Of a stretch of DNA of 64,000 nucleotides, positions 12,970-25,760 are shown in pieces. Made by a program: the position numbers and the translations under genes. The notes under the pieces were generated by a model. The model saw only the letters and a list, made by a program, of their open reading frames with translations, was not told where the DNA came from and searched no databases. Positions within the stretch are counted from its first letter, which is position 1; each line of letters starts with the position of its first letter. Origin of the DNA: Metridium senile (lineage: Eukaryota > Cnidaria > Anthozoa > Actiniaria > Metridiidae); the NCBI GenBank assembly GCA_949775045.1, contig OX459108.1:9386072-9450071 (forward strand). Direction: 5' to 3'.

Positions 12970-13270
12970 TTAATTTTTACTCTTTTTGTGAAGCCAATTT
13001 GGCAGCTATCGTATTAGCCTATTAGGAGTCGTATTCATTGGTAAGCTCACCGCATAATGGAAATGTTTTTTTTTAAGACGATACTTTATCAGGGTCTATC
13101 AGTGTGATCCAAAACCACCAAGTTTAATTTTTACTCTTTTGTGAAGCCAATTTGGTAGCTATGCCCGCCTATGGTATCAGCTTATTAGGAATCATATTCA
13201 TTGGTAAGTTCACCGCATAATGAAAATGTTTTTTTTAAGACGATACTGTATCAGGATCTATCATTGTAAG
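12970..13270 (+). repeat. Two-copy 153-bp direct repeat
   Basis: GTGAAGCCAATTTGG occurs at 12988 and 13141. Both units end in AAGACGATACT..ATCAGG. Confidence 0.9.
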
Positions 13271-13664
13271 TCATTGAAAGCGTAGCTCCACTTGTGCGAA
13301 ACGCTGTAATTTTGCGGGTAGTCGGATCATTTGGTCTCTCGTACCTCAAGCTAGTTGTAAGTATTCCCTCATTAATTATACACAATCTAATGTTGCTGGT
13401 ACTGTTGATTCAGATATCATGTCAGTAGAGCCATTTGGCTAATGAATGGTACGCTACCCAACAGCGTCATCTACCAGACAATATATGTATATATATTTGA
13501 ATTTGAATCAGTTGAATAAGGGCCAAATTGTCAATGTGTAAAACCTATTTTGGCAAAACGTAACCGCGAAGTTTATGATGACACCTTTTTATTGCGTTTG
13601 GTTAACACTTCGAGCTGTACCAAAATTACGAAATATGTGAATGGAGTACGATTCTAATCAAAAT

Positions 13665-13745
13665 GGTCACGAATTGGACACGAATTGAACACGAATTGAA
13701 CACAAATTGGACACGAATTGAACACGAATTGGACACGAATTGATA
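13665..13745 (+). repeat. Short tandem repeat of CACGAATTGAA
   Basis: Six or seven 11-bp units (GGACACGAATTGAACACGAA). Looser ACACGAA words continue to about 14060. Confidence 0.85.
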
Positions 13746-14059
13746 TTGTTTTAGATCAACTAGAGAACAAAGTTTGAAAACCAGGTACGTTTTGTTATTC
13801 AAAATGATTTTTTTTTCACACCTTTAATGCATTTTGGTCACACTTCAAAATTAGCCACAAATCAACACGAAAAGAACACGAATATTGGAGAATTAAACAT
13901 GATCTTAAGTAAATAACAGATCAGGTCAGGCAGATATATCTCCAGCGGCGATTTTTTTAAATTCACACTGGTTACGGCCGTTTCACACTTCAACAAAATC
14001 AGCACGAATGAAACACGAGTCAGGAGCGAATAGAACACGAAGTGCACACGTTTGGGGAA

Positions 14060-15280
14060 CGAATGATCGGGCAGTTTTAGATGAATACCACTCTGACTCA
14101 AACAGTTTTTCGATTATGATATATATAAAAATTTCCATACTTGGAAACATAGCTCGAAATATCTGCACAACTAATATAGATCAAAATTTCAAACGATTTT
14201 TTCATGGATAAGGCACGCATTGGTTTAGACACAGTTTTATGACAAGAACGCAATCGTTCAAGCAGGTAAGATTCTACCCAAACATTTATTCTTGCTAGTG
14301 TATTTAGTTGATTGGTGATTGGTAGATCTACAGGCGGAGGAATAACACAAGGGCACCACAATGTCAACTAATTTGATAGATTTCTCTACGATACACACAG
14401 CTCTTGATTTAATCATCTTAACTCTGGATAGGATTAGACATATTCTCACAATTTAATCAGTGCAATATCTATTTTTTTAAACCTCCAAATGAAAGACCAA
14501 CGCATCGCAGCTGATGTGATTTTACGGTTTAGCAAAGTCTAAAATAATATTATTAATTCTCTACTTTCACATAACCTTAATGCCTTCTGTTTTTTGAGGG
14601 GGGAGGGGTGGTAGATATTATATACGTAATTCAAATTTGTTTGCTTTGAATTACAATTGGTTTTTGTGGCTAGCTTTAGCTCGAAGAGCTAAAAGCTATC
14701 CACTATGTCATGGCGCTGAGTGTGTGTGTGTGAGTGTAAACAATAGGTGACCGAAAGTAACCCGAACTTTTGCTTCGGCGGCTGCGAAATTTTCGTACTT
14801 GTTCGGGCCATAGTCGGACGACGGCCGGATTTGCACGAAGCGAATCATGGAAGTTGGCGACTACTGAGCGAACGATGAGTCTGGTCGGAGTCTACAGTGA
14901 TTGGTTGAATCAAACGTCGAAACTGCCGTTCTTTTATCGATTAAACGTTTTCTTATCGACTGGTTAATGGTGAACTGATCACTTGTGCTTCTTGTCGTTC
15001 TTCGCTTTTGGAAGGTGACTTTCAATGATATTTGTCATGTTTTCACCATATTCATCTACAATATTTAGGCACAATTTTTTAGTCACATGCAGTCATAGAC
15101 TGCCTTTAATTTTGAATTGCAATAGCTACTCCCACAAACAAAAGGCATTATGGTTATTGTGTAATGCCTAGAGAATGGCAATATCTAATAAGGATGGTCC
15201 ACACACTGCACAATTTAATAAATGGGAAATAATTAAAATACAAAAAAAGAAAAGCTTTAAATGAGAAAATATTACAGATA
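14060..15280. other. No recognised feature
   Basis: Unique-looking sequence. A GC-richer patch at 14740-14970 has short frames with no domain I recognise. Confidence 0.5.
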
Positions 15281-15289
15281 TATAAATGG

Positions 15290-15545
15290 AAACTTGCGAG
15301 TAAACTAGTAAAGGCTGCGTCGGTGTTTGATATAAATGATAGGTAATGTAATGAAATTTGTAACACCGTAAAAAATGTTGACTTCACTTCACTGACTTTT
15401 CGAGCTTTAGCCCTTCGTCGGAGTAAAAAAAGACCTTTTTTCCGACGAAGGGCTAATAAAGCTCGAAACGTCAGTAACGTTAAGTCAACATTTTTTACGG
15501 TGTTACAAATTTCATTATATTACCTATCGTTACCTATCGTTTACA
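15290..15545. mobile_element. Head-to-head pair of hammerhead-like repeats
   Basis: The minus-strand copy (15388-15427, GAAAAGTC in place of GAAACGTC) and plus-strand copy (15436-15476) share CCGACGAAGGGCTAA and flank an 18-bp spacer. Beyond them CACCGTAAAAAATGTTGAC is mirrored, so about 100-bp arms form a large palindrome. Confidence 0.7.
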
Positions 15546-15838
15546 CTGATATATAGATAAAGGGATTTTTATTTTTAATTTGAAATTTAAAAAGAAAGCC
15601 TTAAATAAACATAGTATGGACAACGTTTCCATGACAACCATAATCGTTCTCTGGTTACTACGTAAAGTGGTTCGATTAGGATGTTTCATAGAGATCTACC
15701 TAAATGGCCGTTAATCAATGTCAGCAGGCAAGTGTAAAAAGCGCCGTTATTGTAACTATTCATTCCTTTATATGCGTTTGGATCCAGATAATCCTATGTT
15801 ATTGCTTTTTTTTTTGTTTTCAAAAGATTTGGACGCAT

Positions 15839-16021
15839 ACACCCACTTGCAAGAACGTTGTCATACGAAAAAAGAACATTAGTATTTAGTGGGTTAGGAA
15901 TAAATTAAAAGTACAAAAGATGATCACTGAAGCTCTTTATTTTGTACTTTTAGTTTATTCCTAACACACTAAATACAAATGTTCTATTTTCGTATGACAA
16001 CGTTCTTGCAAGTAGGTGTAT
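15839..16021. mobile_element. TACACC-ended palindromic MITE
   Basis: A near-perfect palindrome with ends TACACCCACTTGCAAGAACG and CGTTCTTGCAAGTAGGTGTA. Same plan as 23253-23484 and 34742-34914. Confidence 0.92.
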
Positions 16022-16667
16022 AGCAAAAAAAATATATGACTAAATAATAACAAATAGTTCTAATTTAACAATGGAAAACAATATAATTAACATAAAATTG
16101 CACTAAATATTATTAATAGACATTCAAGGATATACTGTTTGCACTCTACAGGTTTTTTTATAAATATATTTTGATTTTAATAGGGGGAAAAACGTTTTAA
16201 CAGTTACTTTGTAAGCTAATTTGTTTTCGTGATTTAGTTTCGAAATCTTGAACTTTCGACTAGGACATCAACATTGTACAGAGAGTGTGTAAAAAGTTCC
16301 ATTTTTTTAGTATATTTAGTCAAACACGTTTTACAAACTTGAACTGAAGTAATACTAATAACAATAATAATGGTGAATGGCAGCTTGCGAGTAAGTTAGT
16401 ATAGGCTATGTCCCTGTTTGACGAAGGGGCATAGGGATGTGTCAGATTTGTGGTGATGCGGTTTTGGCCACGGTTTTTCAGAAATTAATTTTTGTCTACG
16501 GTATTGCGTATTGCGGTTTCTTGCGTATTTACGGCACGCGATTTTCTTGCCGTGTCGAGCTCACGTATTCGGTAAAATGGAAGATTAATTACGGTATTGC
16601 TAAAATAAATATATTATTTTGTCCTTTTTCCGTTTTTGTTGAACTTTTTGCGGTTTTTGTCTTTTTT

Positions 16668-17085
16668 CATGTTAGCATGGATGCATCAGTAGCAATAAGG
16701 TTCAGGATAACTTACGATAACTTACGATAACGATATCAATAACGATAATGTATTATTTTATATTAGCATGGATGCATCATGCAGTAGCAATAAGGTTTAG
16801 GATAACTTACGATAACGATATCAATAACGATAATGTATTTTTTTATATTAGCATGGATGCATCAGTAGCAATAAGGTTTAGGATAACTTACGATAACGAT
16901 ATCAATAACGATAATGTATTTTTTCATGTTAGCATGGATGCATCAGTAGCAATAAGGTTTAGGATAACTTACGATAACGATATCAATAACGATAATGTAT
17001 TTTTTCATGTTAGCATGGATGCATCAGTAGCAATAAGGTTTAGTACAACTTACGATAACGAACGATAACGATATCAATAACGATC
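16668..17085 (+). repeat. 81-bp minisatellite, five copies
   Basis: AGCATGGATGCATCAGTAGC and ACGATATCAATAACGATAAT recur each 81 bp. As 81 is divisible by three, one frame stays open with a 27-residue repeat; I treat that frame as spurious. Confidence 0.92.
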
Positions 17086-17171
17086 ATGTTGTGATAATGA
17101 TACTGGTATTTATATTATAATATCGTTGTTAATAGTAACAATAGTGACAAAATCCGAATTGATAACTATGG

Positions 17172-17317
17172 TAGAGTGATTTTCATATGACCGTGAAAGA
17201 ATTGGCAAACTAAAAGTTGTTACTACGCTCTGAATCTATTGTTTTCTTTTGTTCTTTACTAACAAGTACGAACTGAATTGTCGTTTTTTCTTTTACGGTA
17301 AAATGAAAATCACTCTA
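17172..17317. mobile_element. MITE with TAGAGTGATTTTCAT ends
   Basis: TAGAGTGATTTTCATATGAC and the complement TAGAGTGATTTTCATTTTAC are inverted ends, with an ACCGT inner match. Confidence 0.8.
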
Positions 17318-17319
17318 GC

Positions 17320-18150
17320 TAGCAGAAGTAGTTTGCAATGGCTAAATCTATACATATTTGCCTATTTTCTGTTTACTCATGCAAAAGAAATGAAACTTGC
17401 TCAATATCAATATTAATTAAATATATGAATGTGGCAATATGTGGGCATTGATAGGCTGAGCTGGTTTATTATTACTCTAATAATTAATTAAAAAAGTTAG
17501 AATGGGAACGAATAAACGTTTAGTTTAGTAAATTAAACAAATGGGTGGATAGAGTATTTGAGTTTCAAAATTAGAAATTTAATATGTTTGTTTGGAAAAA
17601 AAAAGGAAAATTAAAGAATTAAAATTAAGAAAGGTTATTTGTATATCCCCGAATCATATGGTTACGCGGCAATTTTATGACGTCACCGTATATCTGAGAA
17701 AATGATATGAGAAACTAAATGATAATGAACCGGACTGATAAGTACACAAAAAGTGTCGAAAGTTGACACAAAATTAAAAGAATGTGTTATTATATTCAGT
17801 TATGCGCATTTGATTATATTAACATGTACTTAAATATTAAATTATCATTATTAGTATTATAGTATTAATTTAATATTATATTATATTATAATTTAATTAA
17901 TATTACATTGCAAAACTTTTTCCTTTGGGAATTACATGAACCTAAAACAAGATAATTTCATGTAATTTATACCATTTCCTGATCATGACTCTCTAGTCGA
18001 AAACGTTCGAATAAAGTAACAACAAATCTAAACGCCTTATTTTCTACATCGAAGAGAGCGACAATTATGAAAATATTATTATAATTGTTAGAATTATTTT
18101 GGGGGCTTTTTTTTACCACTTAGAATTTTTAAAAGATTCAATATTTTTAT
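17320..18150. other. No recognised feature
   Basis: Very AT-rich sequence (TTAATATTATATTATATT-type stretches); no gene signal. Confidence 0.5.
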
Positions 18151-18151
18151 A

Positions 18152-18298
18152 TAGAGGATATTACAGGGTGGCGCGAAGATATGAATTTTATTTTCGAGAG
18201 GTGAAAACAATATTTTACGAGCGAGCGAGTAAAATGTTGTTGCTAACACGAAAAATTAAAATTCATATCTTCAAGCCAACGTGTGATGTTCTTTTTAT
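18152..18298. mobile_element. MITE with TAGAGGATATTACA end
   Basis: The arm GCGCGAAGATATGAATTTTA pairs with AAAATTCATATCTTCAAGCC. A relative is at 40398-40513. Confidence 0.8.
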
Positions 18299-18375
18299 TT
18301 ATTTACAAATCTACAAAGCTGAGACCGCAGAGGATCATGGTAATCTAGTTAATGCTCACATGAAGTAGAACCAGG

Positions 18376-18670
18376 TGATTTTGCGCGCGCATTTCCGGCT
18401 AGTATAAGCAAATCAGAAGCACTTTTTGTCGCATCGCCAACAGTTTTAAAATGGCGTCGTTGAGAGAATTATTCGTGTCATCCCTCTATAAGTACATCCT
18501 TAACATAACTTTACATTAAAGAATTGTACGCAACTGGGGCAACAAAAGCTGTCTGCTGCTCTATCAGCAAAAAAAAGAATAAAAACAAAGCGCAAATGCC
18601 TAAAAGAAACCGTAATTGTTGCTGTCTCGAGGTGCTATTTTGGAACTGTTCGTTTTGACAAACAATCCTC
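18376..18670 (+). mobile_element. Dispersed element, copy A
   Basis: GCGCGCATTTCCGGCTAGTA, GTCGCATCGCC, AAAATGGCG and GGAACTGTTCGTTTTGACAA also occur, in reverse order and complemented, at 49325-49690. Confidence 0.7.
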
Positions 18671-18742
18671 CTATCTACCCATAATCCTTATCGGTCTCAA
18701 CTTTCTAAATTTAGGTGACAAACTTTATTGAATTATGTACGA

Positions 18743-18957
18743 TGTGGCGATTGCACGACCGTAAGGAACTATGGGTAATACGAATTCCTTCTTATTCGTT
18801 TTTAAATTACCCAAACAATGCTTCCACCGTTCAGCGAAATCTTCGAGACACTCATCTAAGGTCATCGCTGAACGGTGTTGTGGTAATTTAAAATGGAATA
18901 AGAAAAAAAAAAATAGTATTACCCACAGTCCCTTTCGGTCGTGAAATCGCCAATCAC
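18743..18957. mobile_element. MITE with GCGATTGCACGACCG ends
   Basis: GGCGATTGCACGACCGTAAG pairs with CGGTCGTGAAATCGCC. An inner hairpin pairs CCACCGTTCAGCGAAAT-type arms. Related ends at 34254-34612. Confidence 0.75.
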
Positions 18958-19166
18958 CAATCGCCTTTCGCCCCGTCAACCTATTTAATTGAATTAGGTG
19001 TATATATAAATCAAAACCTAACTACATTATACCATTATCAATTGCATGATCCGAAACTAGTAAAAATATAAAATCAGATATCACAGTCTTAAATAAAACA
19101 CCAATACTTGAAATAGCATTATTAGGCCTTAAAACGACCGGTAATGACCCGGCTATAATCGACTTT

Positions 19167-19585
19167 AAGGCAAATGCCATAATGTAGATTTTTAATGACA
19201 TAGTTTGGATAGATAATAATCCGAGTATAAAACGTGTGCACTAAATCGTTAGGACCATGTTTAGTCAATTTTTCAAGTGAAATACACTGGGATATATTAT
19301 ATTATCTAAGGCAAATGCCATAATGCCGATTTTTAATGACATAGTTTGGATAGATAATAATCCGAGTATAAAACGTGTGCACTAAATCGTTAAGACCATG
19401 TTTAGTCAATTTTTCAAGTGAAATACACTGGAATATATTATATTATCTAAGGCAAATGCCATAATGTAGGTTTTTAATGACATAGTTTGGATAGATAATA
19501 ATCCGAGTTAAAAACGTATGCACTAAATCGTTAGGAGCATGTTTAGTCAACTTTTCAAGTGAAATACCCTGAAATATCTTTGATT
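19167..19585 (+). repeat. 141-bp tandem repeat, three copies
   Basis: AAGGCAAATGCCATAATG starts at 19167, 19308 and 19449. Each unit has ACTAAATCGTTAGGACCATG. Confidence 0.95.
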
Positions 19586-20209
19586 ATCTTGAACTTATAT
19601 TTTGTAGTATGCAAATGAGTTTTCGGGCGAGTGATAATAAAAAAATACAACAGATGAGTGGGATATCCACAATATACCACAAGAAACCATTGTATAGCTA
19701 TTTTCCCCACACCATAGAAAATACAGCCAACTGATGCAATAGCTCATGGGAAGGGTTAGTTGACTAACGCCAAAAGCCAAACGGCTTTTCTGCTTTTTTT
19801 TATATATATATATATGGTAATGGCTTTTGATATACAGTGGCTATATAAAGAAAGTTGAGCTTTTTAAGCGTACCCACTTTAATCGCTCATCGGAAGCCAA
19901 TCTTTGGCAGCTTAAATTTGTAGATCGCCGCCGAAACGCATGTTTCAAGAGGCAATTGAACCCGGGAGGTTTTTTTTTTTGGCCAAGTGGTAGGGATGAT
20001 AGGCGTAACTGGTAAAAATATTTCCTGTGCGTACCTTTTAGGGTCCTTTTAGGGTTCTTGCTCAAAAATCAGTTATTAAAGGGGGGGGGGGGGGCGTTCA
20101 TCTATTAGTGTATTGGAGGGGGCGCCAGGAAATAAGGTTCATCTCAAACGTATTTTCTTGGAAAACATTTTAGCAAGCAAATAAGCCTATTTATTATCCA
20201 ACTAGTCAT

Positions 20210-20279
20210 AGACGAGTAAAAATATCGCAGGAGTAGGACTGGATCGAGTAAAAATATCCAGCGATATTTTTACTCGTCT
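20210..20279. repeat. Hairpin, AGACGAGTAAAAATATCG arms
   Basis: Perfect 18-bp inverted repeat, with a third copy of the arm core (CGAGTAAAAATATC) in the loop. Confidence 0.8.
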
Positions 20280-20990
20280 ATCTAGCCCTGAAGTAAAACA
20301 ACATTTTGCATTATAAAAGTACAAAAATTTTTTATTGGATAATAAATAACTTACTGGATAATAAATACTCGTTAACTAGCACTTTGACTCGCCCGGAGGC
20401 TCGTCAAAATACAGCGTTTCACTCGTAAAATATCCAGCCATTATTACACATCAAACTGTCTAATAAGATATATTTAATCTTTATTCCATTTTACATCGAT
20501 TAAGAAAGAAAGCCATTAAAGGTTGAATAGGGAACACTTCAATTATAAAACATTTGATGGCAAGAAGAAAATGGATCTAGATCCTTCCATTAAACTTAAG
20601 CCTGCCCAATGAGCAACATCTGTGCCATTTATTTTAAAGGCTTATTTTAAAAGATCAATTAATCAGCGAATAAACACTTATGTTATACTCTAATAGCTGT
20701 CTAATTATCCTGAAACCTTTGTATTTTATGTTTTGAAAGGATTAGCGATGGTAACTCCACTTAGTTAATTCAGTTCATTCAAGGAAAACGAAACAGCGAG
20801 ATTCAAGGTAAGAGAACCTGCTTCTTGTTTACATTTTAAGCTTCACTTTATATTTAGGCTCTCGTAATCCTAATCTCCTAGCGTTTGTCTTATTAATGTT
20901 TAGAATTTTATAAAAGTTAGATAAAATTTGGATTTCGCAGCTGCGCGACACAAACGCAACTAAAACCGTAAACATGAGCAGCTAACTTTT
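20280..20990. other. No recognised feature
   Basis: Unique-looking. GGCTCGTCAAAATACAGCGT near 20400 recurs at about 57050, a dispersed-repeat fragment. Confidence 0.45.
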
Positions 20991-20994
20991 TTTG

Positions 20995-21340
20995 CGCTGC
21001 GTGCTTGCGTTCGTCTTCTATTTGTGAAAATAGACTTAAATCTTATGCTTGTGTGTGTGCTTGCGTTTTATTTTCTACTTTTGAAAAAAAAACAATTTTA
21101 TACTAGCTTGCGTTTGTGCTTCCGTTTCATTTTAAAGGCAATTTAATGCTAGTTTTTCACCCGTTAGAAGTGGCAGTTTTATGCTTGCGTTTGTTCTACT
21201 TACGAAAACAGACAACTGTGTGCTTGCGTTTGTTTTCTACCCGTGAAAACAGACTATCTAATGCTTGCGTTTATGATTGCGTTTGATTTCTACCCGTCAA
21301 AAGAGGTAATTTTATGCTTTCGTTTTTCTTCCGTTTGAGC
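20995..21340 (+). repeat. Degenerate repeats around TGCTTGCGTTTG
   Basis: Six or more diverged units of roughly 45-60 bp with TGCTTGCGTTTGTTTTCTAC and GTGAAAACAGAC. Confidence 0.7.
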
Positions 21341-21454
21341 GCATTTTGTGCTATATAAATCGTTAATACAGGTAATCTTATATAAAATTTCCATAAAAGC
21401 CATGCCTTTAAAATAATTTAAACTGAGAGAACCTATAAAATGTACTACCTATAA

Positions 21455-21656
21455 GACCACAGGTAGCCTAAGCTCACTGTTAGTGTTGATTTACTAAAGG
21501 TTATTTATAAGGCAGGGAGAAAGTAACTAAACCTGAATCAACAAGGAGACACGGCAAGAGTTCTATTGAAATCAAGGCAAAAAATCGAAGGTTCTAAAAT
21601 ACCCATATATTCTTTACTGAATCAACACTAACAGTGAGCTTGGGCTACCTGTGATC
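21455..21656. mobile_element. MITE with CACAGGTAGCC ends
   Basis: CACAGGTAGCCTAAGCTCAC and TGTTAGTGTTGATT are repeated inverted at the right end, with arms of about 40 bp. Confidence 0.85.
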
Positions 21657-21820
21657 AGACCCTTAGACAAAATGCTTTGGATGCTGTGAGGTTGAGTAAA
21701 TACATTGAATGAAACCATATTTGTTTTTACTCAAACTACTTCATCGGTGCCATGTTCCATACATAACATATTGATAACACTTTATCCAAAAACGTTTTGT
21801 AGCTTATAATTATATTACAA

Positions 21821-21994
21821 TAGCCTGCAAAACATGCGTTCTTTCGGTTTTTTTGGGAAAACGGGTTATGGGCTTCCTGTGTTGAACGGACAAGTAAAAA
21901 GGAAGCGATTTAATTCGCGCGGTCAAAAATTAACACAGGAAGCCCAAGATCCTAAATTCTCCAAAAAGCAAAAAAACACCTGCTCTGCAGGCTA
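21821..21994. mobile_element. TAGCCTG-ended MITE with 9-bp target duplication (Mutator-like)
   Basis: The ends are TAGCCTGC..GCAGGCTA. ATATTACAA lies directly outside both ends (21812-21820, 21995-22003). GGGCTTCCTGTGTT pairs with AACACAGGAAGCCC inside. It interrupts the left end of the next element. Confidence 0.85.
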
Positions 21995-21999
21995 ATATT

Positions 22000-22411
22000 A
22001 CAATGGTACCTCTATTAAGCGGTCACCCATTAAAGCGGTCACCCTCTATTAGGCGGCCACAATAAAAAGTCTCAAATCTATTCCTATACCTATTTTATAC
22101 CTCTATTCAGCGGCCAACCCTCTATTAGGCGGCCACAATAAAATGTCCAAAATCTATTCCTATACCTATTTTATACCTCTATTCAGCGGCCAACCTCTAT
22201 TAGGCGGCCACAATAAAAAGTCCCAAATCTATTCATATACCTATTTTATACCTCTATTCAGCGGCCAACCCTCTATTAGGCGGTCACAATAAAAAGTCCA
22301 AAATCTATTCATATACCTATTCTATACCTCTATTCGGCTGTCAACCTTTAATAAGCGGCCACTTTGGAAAGTGCCGAGGGTGACCGCTTAATAGAGGAAC
22401 CATGCACTGTA
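22000..22411. mobile_element. MITE GGTACCTCTATTAAGCGG with internal tandem units
   Basis: Ends CCTCTATTAAGCGGTCACC and GGTGACCGCTTAATAGAGG are inverted. Inside, about four 60-75 bp units (TATTAGGCGGCCACAATAAA, CTATTCCTATACC) are tandem. Confidence 0.85.
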
Positions 22412-22429
22412 GTTAAATATGCTTTCATG

Positions 22430-22840
22430 ATTTTTTAAAAATGTGTTTCTTCTTAATATATATCCGTTTTTACATCATGTGATATATTCCATTTTTGCCA
22501 TTATATATCCGTAAATAAACAAACAAACAAAGGAACCGTGTTTTAATCGATTATATTTAATTAAATATGTTTTCCGATAATTGTTTAATTTTTTTCTTCT
22601 CAATAAATATATATATTTATACATCATGTTATATATTTCAATCAATTTTTGCCATAATATATTTGTAAAAGAATAAACAAACAAACAAAGGAACCGTGTT
22701 TTTTTATCGATTATATTTAATTAATTATGCTTTCACGATAATTTTTTAATTTTTTCTTCTCAAATTTATCCGTTTGTAAATCATGCTATATATTCCAATC
22801 AATTGTTGTCATAATATATCCATAAACAAATAAACAAACA
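22430..22840 (+). repeat. 160-bp tandem repeat, two full copies plus part
   Basis: AAACAAACAAACAAAGGAAC recurs at 22517 and 22677, with a shorter match near 22830. Confidence 0.85.
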
Positions 22841-23252
22841 AAGTTTGTTTTTATCGCTTTTATATACGAGTTCACCTAATTATTCTTTAACGATATGCTA
22901 TAATCCAATCAATGTTTTGTCATATAATGTCTCAAATACTTTGTCATTCTCTTTTAATATTAAGGTGATATTTCTTGTATTTGTCCGCCTTGACATTATA
23001 TATAATATATACATTTTATTATTTCATATTTACTTAATATATTTTATCATTAATTTGTGTAACTTGTTAGGGGTTGGATGTCAATTGGGGCTTTAATTGC
23101 CCTGTTTTCTAGTCCTCCTGTCGTATTTTGTACCGACAAATATCAATAAAAACACCTAATTTTGCAGTTCCCATAATTCCTTCTGGTATTTTGGAGGCTT
23201 TCTATCTTTAAACTTTTCCGTGACTTATTCCCAGTTTGTTTATGATAATGAA

Positions 23253-23484
23253 TACACCTACTTGCAGTAAGGTTGTCATACAAAATAAAACATTTGTCAC
23301 AAAGAAAATAGAACATTTGTGATTTAGTGCGAAAGGATTTAATTAAAAGACAAAAGAGAGAATTCAGCTTGAGTGATCTTCTTTTGTCTTTTAATCAATT
23401 CCTATCGTACTAAATCACAAATGTTCTATTTTCTTTATGACAAATGTATATTTTTGTATGACAACCTTACTGCAAGTAGGTGTA
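23253..23484. mobile_element. TACACCTA palindromic MITE
   Basis: TACACCTACTTGCAGTAAGG and its complement are the ends. The arms extend through ACAAATGTTCTATTTTCTTT. About 230 bp. Confidence 0.92.
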
Positions 23485-23859
23485 TAATTTATTAATGAAT
23501 GAATTATTTAGTTTTGTGTTTTAGATATCGCTTTCATCATTGCATTTAATTCATTAAATTGATCTATGATCTGACTCATTTTAAAGAGTCGTTATCTATA
23601 TATTAGGAGTCATTATGTTATCTTGAAACTATCTCTCTCGGCTGTTCCAATGGTTATTATTCCGTGAAATTTATGATAAGAGTAAAAATAATCGAATTTA
23701 CTTAATTGCAATAATATTGTGTTATCTTCAGTGAAACAACTTAAAAAGGAGATGCAGCTTTGAGGTGGTAGTGAGTAGCCGTTTGCGTCGTTTGCATGGG
23801 TGTATTTATGGTTTCAGGGCTGGAATTTGTTCGTTTTAATCTGGCTGCAGGCGACTTTG

Positions 23860-24345
23860 TCAGCCTTTCTCCCTTGCTGTGCTCAATTTCAAAATAAATA
23901 AACCTTTTTGAAAATATCTCATCATATTACCAACTGGCTCTTTTAGCTTCTTATGCCTTTGTTGTATGATCAGCTCGATCTCTTAAAAAAGCAAAAGCGT
24001 TTGTTCTGTTACTAAGGGTGGGGTGGGTTGTGTTTGATCGTTTAATTTAGTAGGGATTCATTCAGCCCTGTGTAAAATAAACTTTATTATAGAGGCTATC
24101 GATGTCTTATCTCATTACCAACGAAATCGTTTACTCTATAAATAGGTAAAACCATAAATATCTTATAATATCACCAACGGGATCGTTTAATTATTTTTGA
24201 CTGCGTTTGATGATATTGAAGATTATGTGTGCATAATTAAAGGCATTTTATTTTTGTTTTTGTGGGGTAGGTTTGAGCCGTGCGATTTGCTATAGGGGAT
24301 ATAAGCCAGCAAATTTAACAACGGGAACTTTCGTTGATTTATGCC
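23860..24345 (+). repeat. Diverged outer units of the neighbouring arrays
   Basis: CCAACGGGATCGTTTA and TTGCTGTGCTC words match both following arrays, so this looks like the aged edge of one array. Confidence 0.5.
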
Positions 24346-25760
24346 AACGTTTTGTTTTTGGGTAGTAGTGGGTTTTGTCGACTTGGAAAAGGGTCCTGTA
24401 AGCCCTAGTAAAACTACAACGCTCGGTGATTTATATGCCTACGATAATTGAAGGCTGTTTTGTTTTGGGGTAGTAGTGGGTTTTGTCGACTTGGTAAAGG
24501 GTCCTGTAAGCCCTAGTAAAACTACAACGCTCGGTGATTTATATGCCTACGATAATTGAAGGCTGTTTTGTTTTTGGGTAGTAGTGGGTTTTGTCGACTT
24601 GGTAAAGGGTCCTGTAAGCCCTAGTAAAACTACAACGCTCGGTGATTTATATGCCTACGATAATTGAAGGCTGTTTTGTTTTTGGGTAGTAGTGGGTTTT
24701 GTCGACTTGGTAAAGGGTCCTGTAAGCCCTAGTAAAACTACAAGTCAAATTTTACCAACGGGAACGCTCGGTGATTTATATGCCTACGATAATTGAAGGC
24801 TATTTTGTTTTTGGGTAGTAGTGGGTTTTGTCGACTTGGTAAAGGGTCCTGTAAGCCCTAGTAAAACTACAAGTCAAATTTTACCAACGGGAACGCTCGG
24901 TGATTTATATGCCTACGATAATTGAAGGCTGTTTTGTTTTTGGGTAGTACGTAGTGGGTTTTGTCGACTTGGTAAGGGGTCCTGTAAGCCCTATATATAT
25001 AAATAAGTAAAACTATAAGTCAAATTTAACCAACGGGAACGCTCGGTGATTTATGTGCCTACGATAATTGAAGGCTGTTTTGTTTTGGGGTAGTAGTGGG
25101 TTTTGTCGACTTGGTAAGGGGTCCTGTAAGCCCTATACATATAAATAAGTAAAACTATAAGTCAAATTTAACCAACGGGAACGCTCGGTGATTTATATGC
25201 CTACGATAATTGAAGGCTATTTTGTTTTGGGGTAGTAGTGGGTTTTGGCGACTTGGTAAGGGGTCCTGTAAGCCCTATATATATATAAATAAGTAAAACT
25301 ATAAGTCAAATTTAACCAACGGGAACGCTCGGTGATTTATATGCCTACGATAATTGAAGGCTGTTTTGTTTTTGGGTAGTAGTGGGTTTTGGCGACTTGG
25401 TAAGGGGTCCTGTAAGCCCTATACATATAAATAAGTAAAACTATAAGTCAAATTTAACCAACTGGAACGCTCGGTGATTTATATGCCTACGATAATTGAA
25501 GGCTGTTTTGTTTTTGGGCAGTAGTGGGTTTTGGCGACTTGGTAAGGGGTCCTGTAAGCCCTATATATATAAATAAGTAAAACTATAAGTCAAATTTAAC
25601 CAACTGGAACGCTCGGTGATTTATATGCCTACGATAATTGAAGGCTATTTTGTTTTTGGGTAGTACGTAGTGGGTTTTGGCGACTTGGTAAGGGGTCCTG
25701 TAAGCCCTATATATATATGAATAGGTAAAACTATAAGTCACATTTTACCAACGGGATCGC
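24345..25760 (+). repeat. Eleven-unit array whose unit grows from 108 to 146 bp
   Basis: GTGGGTTTTG starts at 24368, 24476, 24584, 24692, 24821, 24954, 25096, 25238, 25382, 25524 and 25670. Spacings are 108, 108, 108, 129, 133, 142, 142, 144, 142, 146. Later units gain AAATTTTACCAACGGGAACG and then TATATAAATAAGTAAAAC. Confidence 0.95.
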
